49,739 nt of DNA from Bacteroides sp. (GTDB lineage Bacteria; Bacteroidota; Bacteroidia; Bacteroidales; Bacteroidaceae), in NCBI GenBank assembly GCA_015060705.1, contig SUXY01000015.1:1-49739 (forward strand), in the 5' to 3' direction. A program made the translations under genes and the position numbers. Shown here in pieces: positions 42,876-49,739 of this stretch; position 1 is the stretch's first letter, and the number at the start of each line of letters is the position of its first letter. The notes beneath the pieces were generated by a model. It was not told the origin of the DNA and searched no databases. It saw only the letters and a program-made list of their open reading frames with translations.

Positions 42876-43712
42876 TTATAATCGGGTCTGTTCTTCGATA
42901 CGACGGTTTCTCATCTCTTCGGTTTTCTGGAAGTCCTTGCGGGTGAGCACGAAGTTCGAGCCGAGATACTTCTCACGTACCACCGGATTGACAGACAACT
43001 CTTCGGGTGTACCCTGGAAAAGGATGTTACCGTCGAAAAGCAGATAGGCACGGTCTGTCAGACGTAGCGTTTCCAAAGCATTGTGGTCGGTGATAAGGAT
43101 ACCGATGTTCTTGTCCTTCAGCTTCCATACGATGTGCTGGATGTCTTCCACCGCAATCGGGTCTACCCCAGCAAACGGTTCGTCGAGCATGATGAACTTC
43201 GGATTGATGGCCAAACAACGGGCAATCTCCGTACGACGACGTTCACCCCCTGAAAGTTGGTCACCCAAGTTCTTGCGTACTTTCTGAAGACGAAACTCAT
43301 CCAACAGCGCTTCCAGCTTTTCCTTTTGCTCTTCTTCCGACAAGTCGGTCAATTCCAATACCGAAGCGATATTATCCTCTACACTCATCTTACGAAACAC
43401 CGAAGCTTCCTGGGCCAGATAACCGATACCTGCCTTGGCATGCTTATACACCGGGAAGTCCGTGATTTCCAAATCATCCAGATAGACGTGTCCCCCATTC
43501 GGAACAACCAATCCCGTTGTCATATAAAAGGAGGTTGTCTTACCGGCACCGTTCGGTCCCAGCAACCCTACAATCTCTCCTTGGCGTACTTCAAAGTTCA
43601 CCCCATTCACAACGGTTCGCTTACCGTACTTCTTGACCAAACCTTCCGCACGCAGCACCATTCGTTTCGGCTCTTTCACCTCTGTATGTTGAATATCCAT
43701 TTCTTCTGCCAT
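42876..43712 (-). CDS. lptB: Lipopolysaccharide export ATPase LptB
   Basis: 278 residues. ABC ATPase that powers lipopolysaccharide extraction by LptFG. Walker A GPNGAGKT, signature LSGGERRRTEIARCLA, Walker B FIMLDEPFAGVDP, and the conserved SFYMTTGL that follows Walker A in LptB. I chose the ATG at 43712 (MAEEMDIQ) because a TATTTTTG element lies at 43737-43730; a start further upstream would precede the promoter. MDIQHTEV, four codons later, is also possible. Divergent from mlaE across a gap of about 115 bp. Confidence 0.93.
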   Translation of the reverse strand: MAEEMDIQHTEVKEPKRMVLRAEGLVKKYGKRTVVNGVNFEVRQGEIVGLLGPNGAGKTTSFYMTTGLVVPNGGHVYLDDLEITDFPVYKHAKAGIGYLAQEASVFRKMSVEDNIASVLELTDLSEEEQKEKLEALLDEFRLQKVRKNLGDQLSGGERRRTEIARCLAINPKFIMLDEPFAGVDPIAVEDIQHIVWKLKDKNIGILITDHNALETLRLTDRAYLLFDGNILFQGTPEELSVNPVVREKYLGSNFVLTRKDFQKTEEMRNRRIEEQTRL

Positions 43713-43729
43713 AAGACTTAATTTTGCAA

Positions 43730-43737
43730 CAAAAATA
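43730..43737 (-). promoter_or_regulatory. lptB -7 element
   Basis: TATTTTTG on the minus strand fits TAnnTTTG and ends about 17 bases before the chosen ATG. The -33 match is weak. Confidence 0.55.
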
Positions 43738-43811
43738 CGAAAAAACTTTCGTATACGGATAAAAGAACACAAATTCAGACTTTCTTTTGCAAAAATACAG
43801 ACAAAAAGAAC

Positions 43812-43819
43812 TAATTTTG
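43812..43819 (+). promoter_or_regulatory. mlaE -7 element
   Basis: TAATTTTG ends 9 bases before the ATG at 43829. A TTTG lies 22 bp upstream of it, slightly beyond the usual spacing. The predicted transcript starts at or within a few bases of the ATG, so mlaE may be leaderless. Confidence 0.55.
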
Positions 43820-43828
43820 CACCGAATT

Positions 43829-44584
43829 ATGAAAACGATTATATTAAAACCCATAGCTACCCTCGGTAAGTATTTGATGCTGATGGGGCGTACATTCTCC
43901 CGTCCCGAACGTATGCGCATGTATTTCAAGCAATATGTGAATGAAATGGTGCAGTTGGGGATTAACTCTATCGGTATCGTGCTCTTGATCTCTTTCTTCA
44001 TTGGAGCCGTTATCACCATTCAAATCAAATTGAATATCGAAAGCCCTTGGATGCCCCGTTTTGTAGTAGGTTATACCACCCGCGAAATCATGTTGCTGGA
44101 GTTCTCCTCTTCCATCATGTGTCTCATTCTGGCAGGGAAAGTAGGTTCGAACATCGCATCCGAAATCGGCACCATGCGTGTCACCCAACAGATTGACGCC
44201 CTTGAAATCATGGGGGTCAACTCGGCCAGCTACTTGATTATGCCGAAAATTGCTGCCTTGATGACAATGATTCCTTTCCTGGTCATCTTCAGCATTGTCG
44301 CCGGTATCTTCGGCGCTTTCTGTACGTGTTGGTTTGGAGGGGTACTGAATGCGGAAGACTTGGAATATGGTCTCCAGTATTGTTTCCAGGAATGGTTCAT
44401 CTGGTGTAGCTTCATCAAGTCCATTTTCTTCGCCTTCATCATTGCCAGCGTATCGGCCTACTTCGGCTATACCGTGGAAGGCGGTTCCATCGCTGTCGGC
44501 AAGGCCAGTACAGACTCTGTTGTCATGAGTAGCGTACTGATTCTTTTCTCCGACTTAGTATTAACACAACTCTTAATGGGATGA
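43829..44584 (+). CDS. mlaE: MlaE-family phospholipid transport permease
   Basis: 251 residues, about five membrane helices. Permease of an Mla-type ABC transporter that moves phospholipids between inner and outer membranes. Conserved features: IGIVLLISFFIGAVITIQ near the N-terminus, VGSNIASEIGTMRVTQQIDALEIMG (the E-G-T-M-R core) and the C-terminal YFGYTVEGGSIAVGKASTDSVV. The start at 43829 (MKTIILKP) is favoured over one 14 codons upstream, which would lie inside the promoter. Its stop overlaps the mlaF start (ATGA). No MlaD-type binding protein lies downstream. Confidence 0.94.
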   Translation: MKTIILKPIATLGKYLMLMGRTFSRPERMRMYFKQYVNEMVQLGINSIGIVLLISFFIGAVITIQIKLNIESPWMPRFVVGYTTREIMLLEFSSSIMCLILAGKVGSNIASEIGTMRVTQQIDALEIMGVNSASYLIMPKIAALMTMIPFLVIFSIVAGIFGAFCTCWFGGVLNAEDLEYGLQYCFQEWFIWCSFIKSIFFAFIIASVSAYFGYTVEGGSIAVGKASTDSVVMSSVLILFSDLVLTQLLMG

Positions 44585-45342
44585 TCGAACTGAAATCTAT
44601 CTATAAATCATTCGAAGACAAGGACGTATTGATAGACATCAATGCCCGCTTCGAGAACGGGAAGACCAATCTGATTATCGGTCAGAGCGGTTCAGGGAAA
44701 ACCGTACTGATGAAAAGTATCGTTGGCCTGCTCACGCCGGAAAAAGGGGAAATCCTTTACGACGGCCGCAATTTCTTGAGCATGGGAAAGAAGGAAAAGA
44801 AGCAGCTCCGCCGGGAAATGGGAATGATTTTCCAGAGTGCAGCCCTTTTCGACTCATTGTCGGTCTTGGAAAACGTCATGTTTCCTTTGGATATGTTCTC
44901 CAGCGACACCCTTCGCGACCGCACTCGCCGTGCCCAATTCTGTCTCGACCGCGTAAACTTGATTGATGCACAGAACAAGTATCCGGGCGAAATCTCCGGA
45001 GGGATGCAGAAGCGTGTGGCCATTGCCCGTGCCATAGCCCTCAACCCGCAATACTTATTCTGCGACGAGCCGAACTCCGGTCTTGACCCGAAGACTTCGT
45101 TAGTCATCGACGAACTGATTCATGACATTACCACCGAATACAACATGACCACTATCATCAATACCCACGACATGAATTCCGTGATGGGCATTGGCGACAG
45201 TATTATTTTCATCTATCAGGGACACAAGGAATGGGAAGGAACAAAAGACCAGGTCTTCACCGCTACCAACAAGCGCCTAAACGACTTCATCTTTGCTTCA
45301 GACCTGTTGAAGAAAGTCAAGGAAGAAGAAACAAATCACTAA
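44581..45342 (+). CDS. mlaF: MlaF-like phospholipid transport ATPase
   Basis: 253 residues. ABC ATPase partner of MlaE. Walker A GQSGSGKT, signature EISGGMQKRVAIARAIA, Walker B YLFCDEPNSGLDP, and the H-loop THDMNSVMGI. It is translationally coupled to mlaE by a 4-bp overlap. The MCE-domain protein MlaD usually follows in such operons, but here the transcript ends at a terminator and the next gene (der) is convergent. Confidence 0.95.
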   Translation: MIELKSIYKSFEDKDVLIDINARFENGKTNLIIGQSGSGKTVLMKSIVGLLTPEKGEILYDGRNFLSMGKKEKKQLRREMGMIFQSAALFDSLSVLENVMFPLDMFSSDTLRDRTRRAQFCLDRVNLIDAQNKYPGEISGGMQKRVAIARAIALNPQYLFCDEPNSGLDPKTSLVIDELIHDITTEYNMTTIINTHDMNSVMGIGDSIIFIYQGHKEWEGTKDQVFTATNKRLNDFIFASDLLKKVKEEETNH

Positions 45343-45355
45343 TCATAGAAACAAG

Positions 45356-45383
45356 AAACGCAGCCCTTTCAAGAGCTGCGTTT
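45356..45383 (+). terminator. mlaEF terminator
   Basis: AAACGCAGC (45356-45364) pairs with GCTGCGTTT (45375-45383) and is followed by TTATTTTTT on the plus strand. It may also serve the convergent der gene. Confidence 0.88.
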
Positions 45384-45394
45384 TTATTTTTTCC

Positions 45395-46708
45395 TTATTT
45401 CTGACGAATATAGATATTTATCGGAGTACCCGAGAAATGCCACTTCTCACGCATCTTGTTTTCCAAGAAACGACGATAAGGCTCCTTCACGTACTGCGGC
45501 AAGTTCGCAAAGAACACGAACGAAGGCACCTGTGTATTCGGCAATTGTGTACAGTACTTGATCTTAATGTACTTACCCTTGTTGGATGGCGGCGGATAAG
45601 CTTCAATCAACGGAAGCATTTCTTCGTTCAAACGGGCAGTCGGTACACGAGTGGTACGTGCCTTGTATACTTCCTTCGCTTCTTCCAACACCTTGAAGAT
45701 ACGTTGCTTGGTCATGGCCGATGCAAAGACAATCGGGAAATCTGTAAACGGAGCGAAACGGGAACGGATCGCTTCTTCGAAAGTCTTCATCACCTTCACA
45801 TCCTTATTTTCTACCAAGTCCCACTTGTTTACGACAACCACCAATCCCTTCTGGTTCTTCTGAATCAAAGAGAAGATATTCAAGTCCTGGCTTTCGATAC
45901 CACGGGTAGCATCAATCATCAAGATACAAACATCGGCACTTTCAATCGAACGAATGGAACGGATTACCGAATAGTATTCCAAGTCTTCGGTTACCTTGTT
46001 TTTCTTACGGATACCGGCGGTATCTACCAAGTAGAAGTCGAAACCGAACTTTTCGTAACGAGTATAGATTGAATCGCGAGTCGTACCGGCAATGTCAGTC
46101 ACAATATTACGGTCTTCTCCAATGAAAGCATTGACAATAGAAGATTTACCGGCATTCGGACGGCCTACGACGGCAAAACGTGGAATCTCTTCATCAATTT
46201 CCTCTACGGCATCTTTCTTGAACTTGCTTACCAGCAAATCCATCAGGTCTCCTGTACCGAATCCGCTCAAGGCAGAAATACAGTAAGGATCACCCAAACC
46301 TAACGAATAGAATTCCGCAGCGTTGTACTGCAAGTCATTGTTATCTGTTTTATTGGCTACCATCAAAACCGGTTTCTGGGTACGGCGCAAGATACCTGCT
46401 ACCTCCATATCCAAGTCAGTAACCCCATTCATCACATCCACTACAAACAAGATAACGTCGGCTTCTTCTACCGCCAACATAACCTGCTTACGAATTTCTT
46501 CCTCAAAAACATCGCCCGAATTGACCACCCAACCACCTGTGTCAACCACAGAGAATTCGCGGCCCAACCATTCCGACTTACCGTATTGACGGTCACGGGT
46601 AGTACCCGCCTGCTCATTGACAATGGCCTGACGAGTCTTGGTCAAACGATTAAAAAGTGTAGACTTACCCACATTCGGGCGACCTACGATTGCTACTAAA
46701 TTACCCAT
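45395..46708 (-). CDS. der: Ribosome-associated GTPase Der (EngA)
   Basis: 437 residues. Double-GTPase needed for 50S ribosome assembly. First G domain: [19 protein letters not shown]. Second G domain: [19 protein letters not shown]. The KH-like C-terminal domain ends [14 protein letters not shown]. Length is standard. It follows era by 32 bp in the same direction, pairing two ribosome-assembly GTPases in one unit. Confidence 0.98.
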   Translation of the reverse strand: MGNLVAIVGRPNVGKSTLFNRLTKTRQAIVNEQAGTTRDRQYGKSEWLGREFSVVDTGGWVVNSGDVFEEEIRKQVMLAVEEADVILFVVDVMNGVTDLDMEVAGILRRTQKPVLMVANKTDNNDLQYNAAEFYSLGLGDPYCISALSGFGTGDLMDLLVSKFKKDAVEEIDEEIPRFAVVGRPNAGKSSIVNAFIGEDRNIVTDIAGTTRDSIYTRYEKFGFDFYLVDTAGIRKKNKVTEDLEYYSVIRSIRSIESADVCILMIDATRGIESQDLNIFSLIQKNQKGLVVVVNKWDLVENKDVKVMKTFEEAIRSRFAPFTDFPIVFASAMTKQRIFKVLEEAKEVYKARTTRVPTARLNEEMLPLIEAYPPPSNKGKYIKIKYCTQLPNTQVPSFVFFANLPQYVKEPYRRFLENKMREKWHFSGTPINIYIRQK

Positions 46709-46740
46709 TTTCTACTTTCTTTTCCGACTATCCCAGTCGA

Positions 46741-47622
46741 TTAATCCAACTGATACCCAAAATTCTTCAATTCTTTATCCGAGCTTCTCCAATCCTTATC
46801 CACTTTGACGAAGGTTTCCAAGTAGATGGACTTCTGGAAGAATTTCTCCAACGTCTTTCTGGCTTCCGTTGATACCTTCTTCAACGCCTTGCCCTGCTTA
46901 CCGATAATGATGCCCTTTTGGGAATCACGTTCTACATAAATCACGGCATTGATATGGATGCTCTTGGCGTCTTCCTTAAACTGTTCAACCACCACTTCCA
47001 CCGCATACGGAATTTCCTTATCGTAATACAGCAGAATCTTCTCACGGATGATTTCCGTCACAAAGAAACGGGCCGGCTTGTCTGTCCATTGGTCCTTATC
47101 AAAATAAGGAGGAGAATCAGGCAACAAGTCCTTGATGCGCTTCATCACCACATCCACCCCAAATTTGGAGAGGGCAGAGATTGGGATGATTTCGGCTTGC
47201 GGTATCAGCTCATGCCATTCTTCCACGCACTTCACCAAGGCTTCCTGATTGCTCAAATCGATCTTATTGATAAGCAACAGAATAGGTACCTGCATCTTGC
47301 GCACCTTTTCAATGAACTCAATGTTCTTGTCCGGCTTTTCCACCACATCGGTCACATAGAGCAACACATCTGCATCCGCCAATGCCGATTCCGAGAAATT
47401 CAGCATCGACTCCTGCAACTTGTAATTAGGCTTCAACACCCCCGGAGTATCCGAAAACACAATCTGCATCTCCTCCGTATTGAGAATCCCCATGATACGG
47501 TGGCGAGTGGTCTGCGCTTTGAAGGTCGCAATGGAGATACGTTCTCCGACCAACAAATTCATCAACGTAGACTTACCCACATTCGGGTTACCCACAATAT
47601 TCACAAATCCTGCTTTATGCAT
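46741..47622 (-). CDS. era: GTPase Era
   Basis: 293 residues. Binds 16S rRNA and helps mature the 30S subunit. G1 [11 protein letters not shown]3 DTPGV, G4 NKID, SALSKFGVD (G5). The C-terminal KH domain has the motif VERDSQKGIIIGKQGKALKKV. The start MHKAGFVNIVGNPN is canonical. It is separated from fabH by a terminator, so era-der probably has its own promoter, which I could not identify. Confidence 0.98.
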   Translation of the reverse strand: MHKAGFVNIVGNPNVGKSTLMNLLVGERISIATFKAQTTRHRIMGILNTEEMQIVFSDTPGVLKPNYKLQESMLNFSESALADADVLLYVTDVVEKPDKNIEFIEKVRKMQVPILLLINKIDLSNQEALVKCVEEWHELIPQAEIIPISALSKFGVDVVMKRIKDLLPDSPPYFDKDQWTDKPARFFVTEIIREKILLYYDKEIPYAVEVVVEQFKEDAKSIHINAVIYVERDSQKGIIIGKQGKALKKVSTEARKTLEKFFQKSIYLETFVKVDKDWRSSDKELKNFGYQLD

Positions 47623-47648
47623 ATCAATAATCGTTGTTGTCAGACAAA

Positions 47649-47677
47649 AAAACGCATCCGTATGTCAGATGCGTTTT
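47649..47677 (-). terminator. fabH terminator
   Basis: AAAACGCATC (47649-47658) pairs with GATGCGTTTT (47668-47677). On the minus strand the hairpin is followed by a run of T (TTTTTTTG counted from the stem). It lies 20 bases past the fabH stop. Confidence 0.9.
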
Positions 47678-47696
47678 CTATAATCTGCGGTTTATT

Positions 47697-48701
47697 TTAT
47701 TTCAAATTACCATCATAACCCCATTTTACATAAACGGCACCGTAAGTGAAACCTGCACCGAATGCTGTAAAAATCAAGTTATCACCTTTTCTCAGCTTCT
47801 TTTCGTAATCCCAGAGACACAACGGAAGTGTGCCTGCGCTGGTATTACCATAACGCTGTATATTCACCATTACCTTTTCCATAGGGACTTCAAGTCTGGA
47901 AGCCACTGCATCGATGATACGCATGTTGGCCTGATGAGGAATCACCCAATTGATGTTGTCCTTGGTCAAACCATTTTTTTCTGCAATCTTTGCCGTGATA
48001 TCAGACATGTTCGATACAGCATACTTGAACACTGTACGTCCTTCCTGATAAATGTAATGCATCTTATGATCTACCGTAAAATAAGAAGGGGTACAAACCG
48101 AACCACCTGCCTTCATGTGAAGGAACGGAAGCCCCTTACCGTCGGTACGAAGAATGGAATCCATAATTCCATAATCTTCAGTAGTACCTTCTACCAAAAC
48201 AGCTGCTGCACCGTCACCGAAGATTGGACAAGTAGCGCGTTCGGTATAGTCTACCATGGAAGACATTTTGTCAGCACCGACCAAAATCACTTTCTTGTGT
48301 CTTCCCGAAGCAATCAACGAAGCAACCACTTCCATACCATACAAGAAGCCACAGCAAGCAGCCTGAAAGTCGAAAGCGAAAGCATTCTTCAAGCCCAACT
48401 TATCACACAAGATAGAAGCTGTTGATGGGAAATGATAGTCTGGAGTGGTGGTACATACTACGACAGCATCAATTTCGTCCGGATTAACTCCTGTCTTCTG
48501 CACCAACTGCTTCGCAGCCTTACGTGCCATATACGAAGTACCCAAACCTTCCTCGTTCAAGATGCGTCTTTCCTTCACCCCAATTCGAGTCATAATCCAT
48601 TCATCGGTAGTATCTACCATCTTCGACAACTCTTCGTTTGTCAAGACATAATCAGGTACATATCCACCAACTCCTGTAATTACTGCATTAATTTTTTCCA
48701 T
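47697..48701 (-). CDS. fabH: 3-oxoacyl-[acyl-carrier-protein] synthase III
   Basis: 334 residues. Starts fatty acid synthesis by condensing acetyl-CoA or branched acyl-CoA with malonyl-ACP. The catalytic Cys is in [11 protein letters not shown], His in [10 protein letters not shown], and Asn in [11 protein letters not shown]. The C-terminus [17 protein letters not shown] is typical. Two adjacent ATGs exist; the second (48701) has the better spacing from an AGGA. It follows rpmF, a common fatty-acid/ribosome neighbourhood, but a terminator lies between them. Confidence 0.97.
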   Translation of the reverse strand: MEKINAVITGVGGYVPDYVLTNEELSKMVDTTDEWIMTRIGVKERRILNEEGLGTSYMARKAAKQLVQKTGVNPDEIDAVVVCTTTPDYHFPSTASILCDKLGLKNAFAFDFQAACCGFLYGMEVVASLIASGRHKKVILVGADKMSSMVDYTERATCPIFGDGAAAVLVEGTTEDYGIMDSILRTDGKGLPFLHMKAGGSVCTPSYFTVDHKMHYIYQEGRTVFKYAVSNMSDITAKIAEKNGLTKDNINWVIPHQANMRIIDAVASRLEVPMEKVMVNIQRYGNTSAGTLPLCLWDYEKKLRKGDNLIFTAFGAGFTYGAVYVKWGYDGNLK

Positions 48702-48737
48702 CATTCCTAAAAATTATGTTTGCTGCTATAATAAAAT

Positions 48738-48764
48738 AGCCGACAGGTCAGAAGCTTGTCGGCT
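48738..48764 (-). terminator. rpmF terminator
   Basis: AGCCGACA (48738-48745) pairs with TGTCGGCT (48757-48764). On the minus strand it is followed by ATTTTATTATA. It sits between rpmF and fabH and may only attenuate transcription. Confidence 0.75.
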
Positions 48765-48805
48765 TTATTCTTTAAGCTAACACAAACGTGTTAAAAAGCT
48801 ACCGA

Positions 48806-48991
48806 TTAAACAGCAGCTTCTTTTACGATAGCCAACTTACCTCTGTAATAACCGCAAGCTCCACATACAGTGTGGTATACATGCCATTCGCCGCAGTTAG
48901 GGCAGATTGCTAAAGTAGGAGCAACTGCTTTGTCATGAGTTCTTCTCTTTGCAGTTCTCGTCTTTGATTGTCTTCTTTTAGGATGTGCCAT
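48806..48991 (-). CDS. rpmF: 50S ribosomal protein L32
   Basis: 61 residues. Small zinc-type L32 with the start MAHPKRRQSKTRTAKRRTHDK and the four-Cys zinc site CPNCGEWH ... CGACGYYRGK. It follows the DUF177 gene by 11 bp, the usual yceD-rpmF pairing. Confidence 0.98.
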   Translation of the reverse strand: MAHPKRRQSKTRTAKRRTHDKAVAPTLAICPNCGEWHVYHTVCGACGYYRGKLAIVKEAAV

Positions 48992-49002
48992 TTTTCTAAA
49001 CT

Positions 49003-49563
49003 TTAATTATTATCTAATATTTTCTTTAATTCATTCCAACGTGGATCGATTTCCTGAGGTTCATCAGCCGCCTCCACCAAGAAGTCGTCGTCATCTTCCT
49101 CTTCATCACCCGACACACGCAAATGCTTACTCAGTTTATTCACCATGTCTTTATTGCATTTGCCAGGTGCATGCACATGTTTCATCGGGATGCTAAGAGC
49201 AATAAATTCATAAATAAACCAAGCCACATTAATATAGCCTTCTTCTTCGGGAACAATGACCATATCGTCCTCTTCCGAGTACTCAGCGCCAAGCTTTACT
49301 TTCAGACGGTCTGTCGTTTCAATCGGTTGTTCCATTTCATCCAGACAACGGTCGCAAATCACCACCACTTCGCCTTCTGTATGGAAATCCAACTGATAGA
49401 CTCCCGAAGTCTTGCGAACCTTCAATGTAACATTGACTTGACCCTTCTGCACTTCCGGTGCATCCAAATCAAGAAAGAACGCGTCATCCAACTGATACTG
49501 GTATTCCGCCGTATCTGTCAACATGTTCTTCAGTTCAACTTTATATTCGCTTAATTTTCCCAA
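49003..49563 (-). CDS. yceD: DUF177 (YceD) protein
   Basis: 186 residues. Family member linked to 23S rRNA and large-subunit maturation and nearly always encoded before rpmF. A Cys pair lies in VVICDRCLDEMEQP, with a further Cys in HAPGKCNKDMV. An acidic stretch (GDEEEDDDDFLVEAADE) precedes the C-terminus DPRWNELKKIL, a signature of the family. A consensus -7 element lies about 27 bases before the ATG. Confidence 0.92.
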   Translation of the reverse strand: MGKLSEYKVELKNMLTDTAEYQYQLDDAFFLDLDAPEVQKGQVNVTLKVRKTSGVYQLDFHTEGEVVVICDRCLDEMEQPIETTDRLKVKLGAEYSEEDDMVIVPEEEGYINVAWFIYEFIALSIPMKHVHAPGKCNKDMVNKLSKHLRVSGDEEEDDDDFLVEAADEPQEIDPRWNELKKILDNN

Positions 49564-49589
49564 ATCAATTCACTATACAATTCGGGCGA

Positions 49590-49597
49590 CAAAGATA
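49590..49597 (-). promoter_or_regulatory. yceD-rpmF -7 element
   Basis: TATCTTTG on the minus strand fits TAnnTTTG. A weak -33 match (TTTA or CTTT) lies 19-20 bp upstream. The predicted leader is about 20 bases. Confidence 0.6.
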
Positions 49598-49667
49598 CAA
49601 ATAATATTTCATTGTTTAAAGAAACGAAGATTTATTTTTCACAAAATATAGCTTTAGAACATAAAAA

Positions 49668-49699
49668 AAGCCTCCGATACATTATTGTATCGAAGGCTT
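49668..49699 (-). terminator. rRNA operon terminator
   Basis: Fourteen-base arms (49668-49681 and 49686-49699) pair with one mismatch around TTAT. On the minus strand the stem is followed by TTTTT. It lies 8 bases past the 3' end of the 5S rRNA. Confidence 0.92.
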
Positions 49700-49707
49700 A
49701 ACTAAAA

Positions 49708-49739
49708 CGGCGGCTACCTACTCTCCCACAAACGCAGTA
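49708..49739 (-). rRNA. rrf: 5S ribosomal RNA, 3' end only
   Basis: The reverse complement ends GTGGGAGAGTAGGTAGCCGC, the conserved 3' portion of Bacteroidetes 5S rRNA (loop D/helix IV and the closing strand). About 32 of roughly 110 nucleotides are visible; the rest of the ribosomal operon lies to the right of the window. Confidence 0.88.

Noticed and set aside
43713-43772. Upstream start for lptB adding 20 residues (MCSFIRIRKFF...)
   Set aside because: The added residues overlap the predicted lptB promoter and do not resemble LptB N-termini.

Overview
The window is a 49.7 kb piece of a Bacteroidales chromosome, most likely Bacteroides or Phocaeicola. A SusC/SusD pair, BACON-like and DUF4136 proteins, two-domain SurA-like proteins and the Bacteroidetes promoter signature (TTTG, 19-21 bp, TAnnTTTG) upstream of several housekeeping genes all point there. 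No species can be named from sequence reading alone.

Left part (1-6.2 kb): carB, cut by the window edge, ends in a strong terminator. A DUF4143-type AAA ATPase follows, and immediately after its stop codon the last ten codons of carB plus the carB terminator appear a second time, about 88% identical. The ATPase therefore sits inside a duplicated carB tail. Beyond it lie a frameshifted RelB/DinJ antitoxin remnant and one unrecognised ORF.

Accessory block (6.2-20.5 kb): after a low-molecular-weight phosphatase gene, eleven genes read leftward from 18.0 to 6.7 kb. The upstream half encodes a zinc-ribbon PrsW protease, a zinc-ribbon/BACON membrane protein, a small zinc-ribbon-like membrane protein, a dynamin-like GTPase and a YcjF/DUF697-like membrane protein. 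The downstream half encodes another zinc-ribbon protein, a beta-barrel, an S41 protease lipoprotein, a polytopic membrane protein, an unknown protein and a PP2C phosphatase. This block is visibly AT-rich and is the best candidate for an undescribed system, probably envelope surveillance or membrane remodelling (inference). Its upstream border carries two inverted copies of a structured element whose stems covary. Two rightward genes follow: a secreted unknown and a predicted beta-helix protein. A gene-free stretch then holds a 22-bp tandem array.

Nutrient uptake (21-26 kb): a susC-susD pair without neighbouring glycoside hydrolases. An 85-bp interspersed palindromic repeat lies between the two genes.

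Core block (26-36 kb): guaB, three SurA-like periplasmic proteins, an OstA/LptA-like protein, a small tail-anchored protein, mutL and a TlpA-like thioredoxin form one tight leftward operon. It runs from a guaB promoter to a 19-bp perfect terminator hairpin. Two envelope genes (DUF4136 lipoprotein, beta-barrel) read rightward.

Right part (36-49.7 kb): tig, clpP, clpX and recQ read leftward. The tig and clpP promoters share an identical 12-mer at their -33 elements. lptB and mlaEF diverge from a short promoter region. der, era, fabH, rpmF and a DUF177 (YceD) gene follow. The window ends inside the 3' end of a 5S rRNA gene with its terminator.
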